Position numbers and translations under genes: made by a program
Assembly (NCBI GenBank): GCA_963724135.1
Contig: CAVRTA010000004.1
Location: 558,001-622,000 of the forward strand
Origin: DATLGB01 sp963724135
Lineage (GTDB): Bacteria; Actinomycetota; Thermoleophilia; Solirubrobacterales; Solirubrobacteraceae
DNA: 64,000 nt
Direction: 5' to 3'
Shown: positions 9,647 through 18,447 of the stretch, in pieces
Numbering within the stretch: position 1 is the stretch's first letter
Layout: each line of letters starts with the position of its first letter
The notes under the pieces: generated by a model
What the model saw: only the letters and a program-made list of their open reading frames with translations
The model's database searches: none
What the model was told of the DNA's origin: nothing

Positions 9647-10432
9647 ATGAAGATCTGCGTCCTGGTCAAAGAGGTTCCGGACGCCGCCGTCCAGAAGCGA
9701 CTGAACAACGGTCGCATGGACCGCGGCGGGGAGAAGAACCTCAACCCCTACGACACGCACGCCATCGAGGAGGCGGTCCGCATCAAGGAGGCGGGCAACG
9801 TCACCGTCGACGAGGTCGTCGCCGTGTCGATGGGCCCCGAGTCCGCCGACCGCGCCATCCGCAAGGCGATCTCGCTCGGCGTCGACCGTGCCGTCCACCT
9901 GTGCGACGAGGCCGTCGCCGGCTCCGACGTCGCCGCGACCGGCCTCGCGCTGGCGAAGACGCTCGAGCGCGAGAGCCCCGACCTCGTTCTGCTCGGCCAG
10001 CAGTCCGACGACGGCGAGTGCTACACGATCGGCGCTGTCGTGGCCGATCACCTGCGCATGCCGTCGCTGACCCAGGTGATCAAGATGGACGTCACCGAGG
10101 GCACGCTGCGCTGCGAGCGCCAGGCCGAGTACGGCTACGACACCGTCGAGATCCCGACACCGGCCGTCATCTCCGTCGGCGACGCGATCAACGAGCCGCG
10201 CTACCCGTCGCTGAAGGCGATCATGGGCGCCAAGAAGAAGCCCGTCGACAAGGTCTCGATCGCCGACGTCGGCCTCGACGCCGACCAGGTCGGCGAGGCC
10301 GGCTCCAAGGCCCGCTGGTTCGAGGCCCACGACCCGCCGCAGAAGGCCGCGGGCGAGATCATCGAGGACGAGGACACCAACGAGACCGTCGAGCGCATCG
10401 TCGCCTGGTTGGACGAAAGGAAGCTCATCTGA
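9647..10432 (+). CDS. etfB: Electron transfer flavoprotein beta subunit
   Basis: A 261-residue adenine-nucleotide-binding subunit of ETF. It opens with the family strand MKICVLVKEVPD; LGQQSDDGECYTIGAVVADHL and the later ERQAEYGYDTVEIPTPAV segment are typical of EtfB. Together with EtfA it takes electrons from acyl-CoA dehydrogenases. A Shine-Dalgarno (GGAGAG) precedes the ATG. Its stop overlaps the etfA start (TGATG), so the two are translationally coupled. A palindromic operator lies just upstream. Confidence 0.96.
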   Translation: MKICVLVKEVPDAAVQKRLNNGRMDRGGEKNLNPYDTHAIEEAVRIKEAGNVTVDEVVAVSMGPESADRAIRKAISLGVDRAVHLCDEAVAGSDVAATGLALAKTLERESPDLVLLGQQSDDGECYTIGAVVADHLRMPSLTQVIKMDVTEGTLRCERQAEYGYDTVEIPTPAVISVGDAINEPRYPSLKAIMGAKKKPVDKVSIADVGLDADQVGEAGSKARWFEAHDPPQKAAGEIIEDEDTNETVERIVAWLDERKLI

Positions 10433-11400
10433 TGTCGGACATCCTGGTCTACGCGCTCCACTACGAGGGCGCGGTCAACAAGAACTCGCTCGGTGCCGTC
10501 TCGCAGGCGGCCAAGCTCGCGAAGGAGATCGGCGGCGAGGCGCACGCGCTCGTGGTCGGCGAGGGCGTGTCGGACGAGATCACGTCCCAGCTCGGCAGCT
10601 TCGGCGCCGGCAAGGTGTTCCGCGTCGAGGGCCCAGAGGGCCTCGCGCAGCCGGTCGTCGACGCGATGGACAAGGTCATCGGCGACCACGGCCACGGCTA
10701 CGCGATGTTCGGCGGCGGCCTGCTCGGCTTCGAGATCGGCGCCGGCCTGGCCGCGCGCCGCGGCGCCGGGGTGGTCATGGAGGTCACCAACGTCCGCGTC
10801 GAGGACGGCAAGCTGATCTCGGAGCGGCCGGTGCTCGGCGACTCGGCGATCTCGCAGGTCCGCTACGAGGGCGACCTCGGGATCATCATCGGGCGCCTGA
10901 ACGCGTTCGAGGTCGAGGAGTCCGGCGGCTCGGCGACGGTCGAGGACGTTCAGGTCGACTTCAACGACTTCTCGACGTCGCCGAAGATGATCGAGCGCGG
11001 CGAGCAGCGCGGCGCCGACGTCAACATCGAGGACGCCGGCGTGCTGGTCGCAGGCGGCCGCGGCCTCGGCAAGGCCGAGGGGTTCGAGATGCTCGAGGAG
11101 CTCGCGAGCGCCATGGGCGGCGCCGTGGCTGCGACGCGCGCGGTGGTGGACGCCGGCTGGTTCCCGTACGCGGGTCAGATCGGCCAGACGGGTAAGACCG
11201 TCGCACCGAAGCTGTATCTGGCGGCGGGCATCTCCGGCGCCATCCAGCACAAGGTCGGGATGCAGTCCTCGGAGAACATCGTGGCGATCAACAAGGACTC
11301 CAACGCACCGATCTTCGAGTTCTCCGACCTCGGCATCGTCGGCGACCTCAACAAGATCGTCCCCAAGCTCACGGAAGCGATCAAGGCGAAGAAGGGCTAA
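10432..11400 (+). CDS. etfA: Electron transfer flavoprotein alpha subunit
   Basis: A 322-residue FAD-binding subunit. The C-terminal FAD domain carries the EtfA signature region VDAGWFPYAGQIGQTGKTVAPKLYLAAGISGAIQHKVGM and the NKDSNAPIFEFSDLGIVGD end. The start overlaps the etfB stop by one base. Together with EtfB and the downstream ETF:quinone oxidoreductase it carries electrons from acyl-CoA dehydrogenases to the membrane quinone pool. Confidence 0.97.
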   Translation: MSDILVYALHYEGAVNKNSLGAVSQAAKLAKEIGGEAHALVVGEGVSDEITSQLGSFGAGKVFRVEGPEGLAQPVVDAMDKVIGDHGHGYAMFGGGLLGFEIGAGLAARRGAGVVMEVTNVRVEDGKLISERPVLGDSAISQVRYEGDLGIIIGRLNAFEVEESGGSATVEDVQVDFNDFSTSPKMIERGEQRGADVNIEDAGVLVAGGRGLGKAEGFEMLEELASAMGGAVAATRAVVDAGWFPYAGQIGQTGKTVAPKLYLAAGISGAIQHKVGMQSSENIVAINKDSNAPIFEFSDLGIVGDLNKIVPKLTEAIKAKKG

Positions 11401-11404
11401 GGCC

Positions 11405-13168
11405 ATGGCGTCCAACGGAAACGGCTCTGCCTCTGGGCGACGTCGCGTCGCTCCGCTCGACTTCCCGCCCCCGGTCGATCCGCGGGAGGAGTTCATCAAG
11501 CGCGAGGTCGATCCCGAGGACGAGGTCATCGAGGTGGGCGTGGCGATCGTCGGCGGCGGGACCGCCGGCCTCGCCACCGCCAACCGCCTGCTCCAGCTGC
11601 TCGGCGACGACCCCGAGCTGATGGAGTCGCTGGGCGAGGTGCCGGTCGCGGTGATCGAGAAGGCCAAGACCTGCGGCGGGCACAACCTGTCCGGCGCGGT
11701 CATGCGGCCCGGGCCGCTGGAGAAGCTGTTCCCGGACCTGACCCGGGAGCAGTGGCGCGAGAAGGGCTTCGCCCACGGCGAGGTCAAGAAGGAGGCCGTG
11801 TACCTCACGCCGACCCGGAAGACCCGGATCAAGCTCCTCCCGGTGCCGCCGAACTTCCGCAACCACGGCAACGAGGTCGTCTCGGTGTCCGCACTGGCCC
11901 GCTACCAGCAGGAGCAGGCCGAGGAGGGCGGCGCGTACATCCTCACCGAGACCGCCGCGACGCAGCTGCTGGTCTCCGACGGCAGGGTGCGCGGCGTCCG
12001 CACGGGTGACAAGGGCCGGGGGAAGGACGGCGAGCCGCTGGGCAATTTCGAGCCGGGCACGGACGTCACGGCCAAGGTGACGGTGCTCGCCGAGGGCTGC
12101 TGGGGCCACCTCACCGGCGCGGCCATCAAGGAGTTCGAGCTCGCCAAGGACCGCGAGCCCCAGGTCTGGGAGCTTGGCGTCAAGGAGGTCTGGAAGGTCC
12201 CCAAGCCGCTGGACCGCGTCATCCACACGGTCGGCCCGTGGCCGCTCAAGCTGTCGGCCAAGTACGGCCACACCGGCGGCACCTGGATCTACCCGATGAA
12301 GGACGAGAAGACCGGCGACGATCTCGTCTCGATCGGCATGGTGGTCGACCTCGATTACCAGGACGCGACCACCTCGGTCCACGATCTCCTCCAGACCTTC
12401 AAGACGCACCCGCTCGTCCGCAAGATCCTCGATGGCGGCGAGCGCGTGGCCTGGGGCGCGAAGGCGCTGCCGGGCGGCGGCTACTGGTCGATGCCCAAGC
12501 CCTCGATGCCGGGCGCGCTGCTGGTGGGCGACGCGGGGGGGATGGTCGACACCATCGCGCTGAAGGGCGTTCACCACTGCATCCAGTCGGGCATCGACGC
12601 GGGCGAGGCGATCTACGCGGCGCTGAAGGCCGGCTCGACCGACCTGAGTGCGTACGACGAGGCGATCGAGGAAGGCCCGGTGGGCCGGGAGCTCTACCAG
12701 GTCCGCAACGCGCGCCAGCCGATGGCCCTGAAGGGGTTCATCAAGGGCGCGCCGCTCTCGAACCTCGCCGTCGCCACGAAGGGGCGCCTGCCGCTGGGCA
12801 AGCTCTCGTGGCACCGCGACGACGCGGCCGAGATGTTCATCGGCAATACGCGTGATCGCTATCCGAAGCCCGACGGGAAGTACATCTTCGACAAGCTCTC
12901 GAGTGTCTTCATCACCGGCAACGCCACGCGTGACGACGCGCCCAACCACATCAGAGTGCAGAAGCGGGTGCCGCGCGAGATCGCCGAGACGTGGGTCTAC
13001 ATGTGCCCGGCGGGGGTCTACGAGCTTCCGGACGACGCGCCCGAGAGCGGGCCGGTCGACGTGATCGTCAACTACACCAACTGCGTGCAGTGCGGGGCGA
13101 TCACGGCCAAGGGCGGGCGCCTGACCACGCCCGAGGGCGGCGACGGACCGCTTTACCAGATCACGTAG
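11405..13168 (+). CDS. Electron transfer flavoprotein:quinone oxidoreductase with altered Fe-S ligation
   Basis: A 587-residue FAD protein, 4 nt after etfA. The dinucleotide-binding motif VAIVGGGTAGLATA starts near residue 48, and the quinone-domain segments HNLSGAV and the GDAGG FAD motif are present. The C-terminal ferredoxin-like domain retains C534 (MCPAGVYE), C560 and C563 (TNCVQC), but the fourth expected ligand is Ile566. The spacing 534-560-563 matches the first three cluster cysteines of mitochondrial ETF-QO. It therefore lacks one ligand of the usual 4Fe-4S cluster. It passes electrons from ETF to quinone; the altered cluster may be 3Fe-4S, non-Cys ligated or absent. Confidence 0.92.
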   Translation: MASNGNGSASGRRRVAPLDFPPPVDPREEFIKREVDPEDEVIEVGVAIVGGGTAGLATANRLLQLLGDDPELMESLGEVPVAVIEKAKTCGGHNLSGAVMRPGPLEKLFPDLTREQWREKGFAHGEVKKEAVYLTPTRKTRIKLLPVPPNFRNHGNEVVSVSALARYQQEQAEEGGAYILTETAATQLLVSDGRVRGVRTGDKGRGKDGEPLGNFEPGTDVTAKVTVLAEGCWGHLTGAAIKEFELAKDREPQVWELGVKEVWKVPKPLDRVIHTVGPWPLKLSAKYGHTGGTWIYPMKDEKTGDDLVSIGMVVDLDYQDATTSVHDLLQTFKTHPLVRKILDGGERVAWGAKALPGGGYWSMPKPSMPGALLVGDAGGMVDTIALKGVHHCIQSGIDAGEAIYAALKAGSTDLSAYDEAIEEGPVGRELYQVRNARQPMALKGFIKGAPLSNLAVATKGRLPLGKLSWHRDDAAEMFIGNTRDRYPKPDGKYIFDKLSSVFITGNATRDDAPNHIRVQKRVPREIAETWVYMCPAGVYELPDDAPESGPVDVIVNYTNCVQCGAITAKGGRLTTPEGGDGPLYQIT

Positions 13169-13176
13169 GCCCGGCC

Positions 13177-13204
13177 GAAACTTTTGGCCCCTCCGGTGCG
13201 TTCA
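13177..13204 (+). promoter_or_regulatory. Candidate ECF-sigma promoter
   Basis: GAAACTTTT (13177-13185) and CGTTCA (13199-13204), with 17 nt from the end of GAAAC to CGTT, fit the general ECF -35/-10 pattern (GAAC and CGT). It lies directly before the start of a secreted-protein gene at 13215, giving a very short leader. Confidence 0.4.
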
Positions 13205-13214
13205 ATGGGCGTCG

Positions 13215-13976
13215 ATGCATCGTTTCGTCGTACCGATTGCCCTGCTCATGATCGCCTTTGCCGCGGCCCCGGCGGAGGCCGGCCGCGCGGGCCTCAAGCA
13301 CTCCGCGGCCAGGCTGCTGTCGTGCGACACCGAGGAGAGGACCGCGGCGTTTCGCGGTCGCATGACCGCGTGGGGGAAGGCGACCACGCTGGAGATGCGG
13401 CTGTCGCTGCGCTCCCGGGCCCAGGCGGAGGCGCAGTGGGCGCACGGCGCCCCGCCGGAGGGCTTCGACACCTGGCTGAGCGCCGATCCCGGCGTGGTCA
13501 AGTACATCGTGGACAAGACGGTGACCGAGCTCGTCGGTGGCGCCTCCTACCGCGTCGTCATCAGGTTCCGCTGGCGCAACGCGGACGGGCAGGTGGTCGC
13601 GCGCGCCATCCGCCGGACGCGCCGCTGTCACGTGCCTGACGAGCGCCCCAACCTCGTCGTCGCGCAGATCAACCAGCAGGCCGGGTCGACGGGCTCGACG
13701 CGTACGTACCTCGTCCGCGTCGCCAACGACGGTGTCGGCGCCGCCGGTCTGTTCTCCGTCGGGCTCCAGGTCGACGGCGCCCAGCTCTCGCAGCAGGCGA
13801 CGTCCGAGCCGCTGGCGGAGGCCGACTGGACCGTGTTCGAGTTCGACGGACCGGCCTGTCACACGGGGCAGTCGGCCGTCGCCACCGTCGACACGGGCAG
13901 CACCGTCGACGAATCCAGCGAGACCGACAACGTGCTCACGCTGCCGTGCCCGCTGGCTCGGCGCGGCCGCGCGTAA
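13215..13976 (+). CDS. Secreted protein with C-terminal CARDB-like beta domain
   Basis: A 253-residue protein with a Sec signal peptide (MHRFVVPIALLMIAFAAAPAEA). The N-terminal half, about residues 25-140, has paired cysteines near 37 and 142 and matches no family I recognise. From about residue 148, PNLVVAQINQ through YLVRVANDGVGAAG to SSETDNVLTLPC follows the pattern of CARDB Ig-like domains, which often mediate adhesion or act as spacers on exported proteins. A possible ECF-type promoter precedes it, suggesting envelope-stress control. It stands alone between the ETF operon and rpmE. Confidence 0.75.
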   Translation: MHRFVVPIALLMIAFAAAPAEAGRAGLKHSAARLLSCDTEERTAAFRGRMTAWGKATTLEMRLSLRSRAQAEAQWAHGAPPEGFDTWLSADPGVVKYIVDKTVTELVGGASYRVVIRFRWRNADGQVVARAIRRTRRCHVPDERPNLVVAQINQQAGSTGSTRTYLVRVANDGVGAAGLFSVGLQVDGAQLSQQATSEPLAEADWTVFEFDGPACHTGQSAVATVDTGSTVDESSETDNVLTLPCPLARRGRA

Positions 13977-14009
13977 CGCCCGCGGGGCGTCCCTAGACTG
14001 ACTGCGGCG

Positions 14010-14228
14010 ATGAAGACCGAGATCCACCCTGAGTATGTCGAGGCGCATGTGCGCTGCACGTGCGGCAACGAGTTCACGACGCGCTCCACGAAGCCCGAGA
14101 TCCACGTCGAGATCTGCTCCAACTGCCATCCCTTCTACACCGGCAAGCAGAAGCTCGTGGACACCGGCGGCCGAGTCGAGCGCTTCCAGCGCCGCGCAGC
14201 CAAGCGCGCCGCCAGCGGCCGCAAGTAG
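14010..14228 (+). CDS. rpmE: 50S ribosomal protein L31
   Basis: A 72-residue zinc-type L31. The cysteines sit in VRCTCGNEF and ICSNCHPFYTGKQK, the CxC and CxxC pairs of the zinc-binding form. It marks the start of the conserved actinobacterial string rpmE-prfA-prmC-tsaC. TAGACT at 13994-13999 lies exactly 10 nt before the ATG with no Shine-Dalgarno, so the message is probably leaderless. The DUF1385 gene follows with no gap. Confidence 0.97.
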   Translation: MKTEIHPEYVEAHVRCTCGNEFTTRSTKPEIHVEICSNCHPFYTGKQKLVDTGGRVERFQRRAAKRAASGRK

Positions 14229-15200
14229 GTGAACCAACGTGACGCCCCAGTAGGCGGCCAGGCCGTCCTCGAGGGCGTCATGATGCGCGGCGTCCGCCAC
14301 TGGGCGGTCGCCGTGCGCAAAGCCGTCGCCGAGGACCGCGACGAGCAGGGTCAGGTAGACCCGGAGCGGGGCGCGCACGGCGAGATCGACATCCAGACCT
14401 TTGCCTTCGACCCGTGGGTGCAGCGGCGCCGCTGGTTCCGCTGGCCGATCATCCGCGGCGTCATCGCCCTGGTCGAGTCGCTCAAGATCGGGGTGCGGGC
14501 GCTCGGCATCTCCGCCAACGCGCAGCTGCCCGAGGACGAGGAGCCGATCTCCGGCGGCGTGTGGGCGGGGACGGTCATCGCGGGCTTCGCGCTGGCCATC
14601 GGCCTGTTCTTCCTGCTTCCCGTCGGCCTCACCTCGCTGATCAAGGACTGGCTCGACTCGAGCTTTCTCTTCTGGCTGGTGGAGGGGATCGTGCGCACCG
14701 CGATCTTCCTGGCCTATCTCGCGCTGCTGTCGCGGCTGCGCGACCTGCGTCGCGTGTTCGAGTACCACGGCGCCGAGCACAAGACGATCGCCTGCTACGA
14801 GGCCGACCTCGAGCTGACCCCGGAGAACGCGGCGCAGTTCTCGCGCCTGCACCCGCGCTGCGGCACCTCGTTCCTGCTCATCGTCATGATCGTCGCGATC
14901 TTCGTCTTCGCGCCGATCGGGCTGCCCGAGTGGTGGATCCTGATGCTCACCCGCGTCATCGGCATCCCGCTGATCGCCGGCATCTCCTTCGAGATCATCA
15001 AGTTCGCCGGCCGCAACCGCTCGCGCCGCTGGGTGCGCACGGTGATGTGGCCAGGCATGCAGCTCCAGCTCCTCACCACGCGCGAGCCCGACGCCGAGCA
15101 GCTCGAGGTCGCGATCGCCGCGCTCGAGTCCGTCCTCGAGCGCGAGGACCCGCGCTCCGCGGGCGCCGACGCCCGCGTCGGCATGGAGGTCGTGGCCTGA
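14229..15200 (+). CDS. DUF1385 membrane protein (YqhQ-like)
   Basis: A 323-residue integral membrane protein. The family signatures GGQAVLEGVMMRG at the N-terminus and EYHGAEHKTIACYE in the middle are exact. Four to five hydrophobic helices lie at about residues 110-145, 150-175 and 215-255. The function of DUF1385 is unknown. The GTG start follows the rpmE stop directly. Co-occurrence with rpmE and prfA is typical in Actinomycetota and Firmicutes, so it is probably co-transcribed with L31. Confidence 0.93.
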   Translation: MNQRDAPVGGQAVLEGVMMRGVRHWAVAVRKAVAEDRDEQGQVDPERGAHGEIDIQTFAFDPWVQRRRWFRWPIIRGVIALVESLKIGVRALGISANAQLPEDEEPISGGVWAGTVIAGFALAIGLFFLLPVGLTSLIKDWLDSSFLFWLVEGIVRTAIFLAYLALLSRLRDLRRVFEYHGAEHKTIACYEADLELTPENAAQFSRLHPRCGTSFLLIVMIVAIFVFAPIGLPEWWILMLTRVIGIPLIAGISFEIIKFAGRNRSRRWVRTVMWPGMQLQLLTTREPDAEQLEVAIAALESVLEREDPRSAGADARVGMEVVA

Positions 15201-15219
15201 CGCGCCCGGCTTGAGCGCA

Positions 15220-15918
15220 CTACGCGAGGGCGTCGAGGACCGCCGCCAGGTCGGACGGGCGTGACCAGAACGGAGAGTGGCTCCCGGGCATCTCGACCAT
15301 CTCAGCGTCCAGGCGCGGCCCGGCCACTCGTCTTGACCACTCGGGCATGACGAGCTCGTCATCGCCACAGACGATGTAGGCCCGTGGCGGATCGGGGAAT
15401 GCTGTCAGCGCGCACGGGATCGTGGCAGCCAACTGGGCCACAGGCCGTAAGCGGTCGAGGGCGATGGCAGCGTCCTCCGCGTCGCAATCTCCGTACATGT
15501 GAAACCGCGCGAGGTCCCGATCGACCCAGGCGAACTTCCCTGGCTCGACCTCGCCCAGACCGCGGGCATGACCGCGGGCCAGCATCCTGTCGCCCCCCGC
15601 GACCTGGTCCAGGAAGCTGATTCCTGGCACCGGAACCAGCGCGCACAGGTAGATCAGCTTGGCGACAGCAGCACGAGCCGGCACCAGCGGGATCGCCAAG
15701 CCGCCCATGGAATGTCCGACCACCACCACGTCTTGCCGGTGTTGACCTGCGAGCGCGGCGGCGATTACGTCCGCGTGGTCCTCGAAGGTCGCAGCCGGGT
15801 CGTCGCTGGGGAGATCCATCGTCACGACGTCATGACCCCGCACCTCGAGTTCAGGAACGATCCGCTCCCAACACCAGGACCCATGCCAGCCGCCGTGCAC
15901 CAGGGCAAACAGTGCGAT
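15220..15918 (-). CDS. Alpha/beta hydrolase
   Basis: About 232 residues. The oxyanion-hole strand ALFALVHGGWHGSWCW, the nucleophile elbow VVGHSMGG, the acid in VCGDDELV and the histidine in PGSHSPF complete the catalytic triad of small esterase/salicylate-esterase-like hydrolases. The first in-frame GTG (15900) falls inside the first strand; the codon at the usual initiator position is ATC (15918). No ATG, GTG or TTG lies closer upstream, so the true start is uncertain. The gene is antisense between DUF1385 and prfA. The substrate is unknown. Confidence 0.85.
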   Translation of the reverse strand: MALFALVHGGWHGSWCWERIVPELEVRGHDVVTMDLPSDDPAATFEDHADVIAAALAGQHRQDVVVVGHSMGGLAIPLVPARAAVAKLIYLCALVPVPGISFLDQVAGGDRMLARGHARGLGEVEPGKFAWVDRDLARFHMYGDCDAEDAAIALDRLRPVAQLAATIPCALTAFPDPPRAYIVCGDDELVMPEWSRRVAGPRLDAEMVEMPGSHSPFWSRPSDLAAVLDALA

Positions 15919-15979
15919 CGATCGAGTCTCGCACAGCCCGGCGAGGCAGTCCTGCTTCGCGATGTGAGTCGCGAAGCGC

Positions 15980-16001
15980 TTGCTATAGCGACCCTCAGGC
16001 G
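15980..16001. repeat. Dispersed 22-bp repeat, copy E
   Basis: This 22-bp segment matches 61964-61985 at 21 of 22 positions. Its first 13 bases, TTGCTATAGCGAC, are identical to 42249-42261. The core GCTATAGC is palindromic. It lies between the divergent hydrolase and prfA genes, about 66 nt before the prfA start. Confidence 0.65.
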
Positions 16002-16067
16002 ACTCAGACGACCGCGACGGGCACGCCGCCTCGCTCGCCCACCCGCCCCCGTAGCCTCTGACGGGCG

Positions 16068-17120
16068 ATGATCGAGTCGCTCGTCGAGCAGATCGAGGCG
16101 CGCTATGCCGACGTGCAGGCGCAGATGTCGGACCCCGAGGTGATCGGGGACCGCAACCGCCTGGCCGCCGCCGGGCGGGAGTTCCGCACGCTCGAGCAGG
16201 CGCATAAGCTCGCCGAGCTGTGGCGGCGCGCGGTCGACGACGAGGCGGGCGCGCGCGAGATGCTCGCCGAGCAGGAGGACGCCGAGGTCCGGGAGATGCT
16301 CGAGGCGGCGCGGTCGCGGATCGCCGAGCTCGAGGAGGAGATCCGGCTCGCCATGGTCCAGACCGACCCCAACGACGCCAAGGACGTGATCGTCGAGATC
16401 CGCGCGGGCACGGGCGGCGACGAGGCGGGGCTGTGGGCGGGCGACCTGTACCGGATGCTGACCAAGTACGCCGAGAAGCTCGGGTACCGGACGGACACGA
16501 TGGCCGCGGCGGACGGGTCGTACACGTTCGAGATCGACGGCGACGGTGCCTACAGCGTGTTCAAGTTCGAGGGCGGGACGCACCGCGTCCAGCGCGTGCC
16601 GGAGACCGAGTCCCAGGGGCGCATCCACACGTCGACGGCGACGGTCGCGGTGCTGCCCGAGGCCGAGGAGGTGGACGTCCAGGTGGATCCGAACGACCTG
16701 CAGATCGACGTCTACCGCTCCAGCGGGCCGGGCGGCCAGTCGGTCAACACGACCGACTCGGCGGTTCGCATCACGCACAAGCCGACCGGCATCGTCGTCT
16801 CGATGCAGGACGAGAAGTCGCAGTTGCAGAATCGCGAGAAGGCGATGCGCGTTCTGCGCGCCCGGCTCTACGAGGCCGAGCTCGAGCGCCAGCAGGCCGA
16901 GCTGTCGGCCGACCGGCGCGCGCAGGTCGGCACCGGCGAGCGTGCGGAGAAGATCCGCACCTACAACTTCCCCGAGCGGCGGGTCACGGACCACCGCATC
17001 AAGCTGACCGCGCACAACCTCGACGATGTGCTCGAGGGCGCGCTCGACGAGTTCACGGGCGCGCTCCGCGCCGACGAGAAACGACGCGCGCTCGAGGCAC
17101 AGGCATCCGCTACGTCCTGA
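16068..17120 (+). CDS. prfA: Peptide chain release factor 1
   Basis: A 350-residue class I release factor that reads UAA and UAG. The catalytic GGQ is in SSGPGGQSVNTTDSAVRITH, the target of PrmC methylation, and PETESQGRIHTS is the conserved RF1/RF2 domain 2 segment. TAGCCT at 16052-16057 lies 10 nt before the ATG, a leaderless arrangement. prmC follows after an inserted hydrolase gene, and prfB is also in this window (58552). Confidence 0.97.
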   Translation: MIESLVEQIEARYADVQAQMSDPEVIGDRNRLAAAGREFRTLEQAHKLAELWRRAVDDEAGAREMLAEQEDAEVREMLEAARSRIAELEEEIRLAMVQTDPNDAKDVIVEIRAGTGGDEAGLWAGDLYRMLTKYAEKLGYRTDTMAAADGSYTFEIDGDGAYSVFKFEGGTHRVQRVPETESQGRIHTSTATVAVLPEAEEVDVQVDPNDLQIDVYRSSGPGGQSVNTTDSAVRITHKPTGIVVSMQDEKSQLQNREKAMRVLRARLYEAELERQQAELSADRRAQVGTGERAEKIRTYNFPERRVTDHRIKLTAHNLDDVLEGALDEFTGALRADEKRRALEAQASATS

Positions 17121-17692
17121 TCCACGGAGCCAACGGGCGCGGGACGACGTTCTCGCCGCTGCGGGGCGAGCTCACGCGGCGCGGGCACGAGACGGTCGCG
17201 CCGGACCTGCCCTGCGAGGACGGGTCCGCCACGTTCGCCGACTACGCCGACTCCGTCCCCGAGGGGGACGTGATGGTCGGTCACTCGATGGGCGGCATCA
17301 CCGCCTCGATCGCGGCGGCGCGCTTCGGCGTCCCCGTCATCTACGTGGCAGCGCTGCTGCCGCGGGCGGGATCGCGGCTGGCGGACCTGTTCTCCGAGAT
17401 GATGTGCGAGGGGATCGACTCCGCGCAGGAGCGGCGCGAGGACGGGCTGAGCTACTGGTGGCCGGAGGAGGCCGAGCGCTACGGGCTCGACGCCAGCGTC
17501 TTGCGCGGGCAGTCGACGACGCCCTACTTCGACGTGCTCGACGACCCCACCCCGGGGCGCTACGTGGCCTGCGCGCGGGACCAGGTGGTGAGCCCGGACT
17601 TCCAGCGCACGGTGGCGGACGTCGTGATCGACTGCGGGCACCTGCCGCACATCGAGTGTCCCGAGGAGCTGGCCGACAACCTGATCGTGTGA
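17105..17692 (+). CDS. Alpha/beta hydrolase, non-canonical start
   Basis: About 195 residues. The strand IRYVLIHGANGRG, nucleophile elbow MVGHSMGG, acid region ACARDQVVSP and the histidine CGHLPHIECPEEL define a small alpha/beta hydrolase related to the one at 15220. No ATG, GTG or TTG starts this frame near the homology. ATC at 17105 is at the family's initiator place, and CTG at 17117 overlaps the prfA stop as CTGA. It is inserted between prfA and prmC and its stop overlaps the prmC start (GTGTGA), so translation is probably coupled through the operon. The substrate is unknown. Confidence 0.8.
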   Translation: MRYVLIHGANGRGTTFSPLRGELTRRGHETVAPDLPCEDGSATFADYADSVPEGDVMVGHSMGGITASIAAARFGVPVIYVAALLPRAGSRLADLFSEMMCEGIDSAQERREDGLSYWWPEEAERYGLDASVLRGQSTTPYFDVLDDPTPGRYVACARDQVVSPDFQRTVADVVIDCGHLPHIECPEELADNLIV

Positions 17693-18447
17693 CTCTGGAC
17701 GAGGCGATCTCCCGTCTGGCGGCGGTGGGGGTGGACACGCCTCGGTTGGATGCGGAGGTCCTGCTCGCGCACGCTCTGGGGGTCGAGCGCTTGGAGCTCT
17801 TCGCGCGCGGGTTCGAGCCGCCCCCCGGGTTCGAAATGCTCATCGAGAGGAGGGCTCAGCGGGAGCCGGTGGCCTACATCACCGGCACGAAGGCGTTTCG
17901 CCGGCTCGAACTGCTCGTCGACGACCGGGTGCTCATCCCGCGCCCGGAGACGGAGCATCTGGTCGAGGCCGCGCTGTCGTTGCCCGACGGAGCGTCGGTG
18001 GTCGACGTCGGCACGGGTTCCGGCGCGGTCGCGCTGGCGCTGAAGGACGAGCGCCCGGATCTGGACGTGTGGGCCACCGACATCGCCACGCTCGCTGTGG
18101 CGCGCGCGAACGCGCGGCGGCTCGGCATCGACGTCCGCTTCGCCGAGGGCGACCTGCTCGCCGGCGTGCGCGCGAACGCCGTCGTCTCCAACCCGCCGTA
18201 TGTCGAGGCCACGGCGGAGCTCCCGCCCGAGTGCGCCTACGAGCCGCGCGCGGCTCTCGCCGCGGGCACCGAGGGGATGGATGTGATCGCGCGCCTCGTT
18301 CCGGCGGCGCTGGCCTCCGACGCGCGCTTCATCGCCATCGAGCACGGAGCCGGCCAGGCGGACGCGGTCGCGGCGCTGTTCCCCGGCCCGGTCGAGCTCG
18401 TCCACGACCTCGCCGGCCACCCCCGCATCACCATCTGGCGCCGATGA
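17689..18447 (+). CDS. prmC: Peptide chain release factor N(5)-glutamine methyltransferase
   Basis: A 252-residue SAM methyltransferase that methylates the GGQ glutamine of RF1 and RF2. The SAM motif VVDVGTGSGAVALAL and the catalytic NPPY (SNPPYVEA) are intact, and the N-terminal helical domain that recognises release factors (TLDEAISRLAAVGVDTPRLD) is present. The GTG start overlaps the upstream hydrolase stop. The gene ends inside a hairpin that reaches to the tsaC start. Confidence 0.95.
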   Translation: MTLDEAISRLAAVGVDTPRLDAEVLLAHALGVERLELFARGFEPPPGFEMLIERRAQREPVAYITGTKAFRRLELLVDDRVLIPRPETEHLVEAALSLPDGASVVDVGTGSGAVALALKDERPDLDVWATDIATLAVARANARRLGIDVRFAEGDLLAGVRANAVVSNPPYVEATAELPPECAYEPRAALAAGTEGMDVIARLVPAALASDARFIAIEHGAGQADAVAALFPGPVELVHDLAGHPRITIWRR

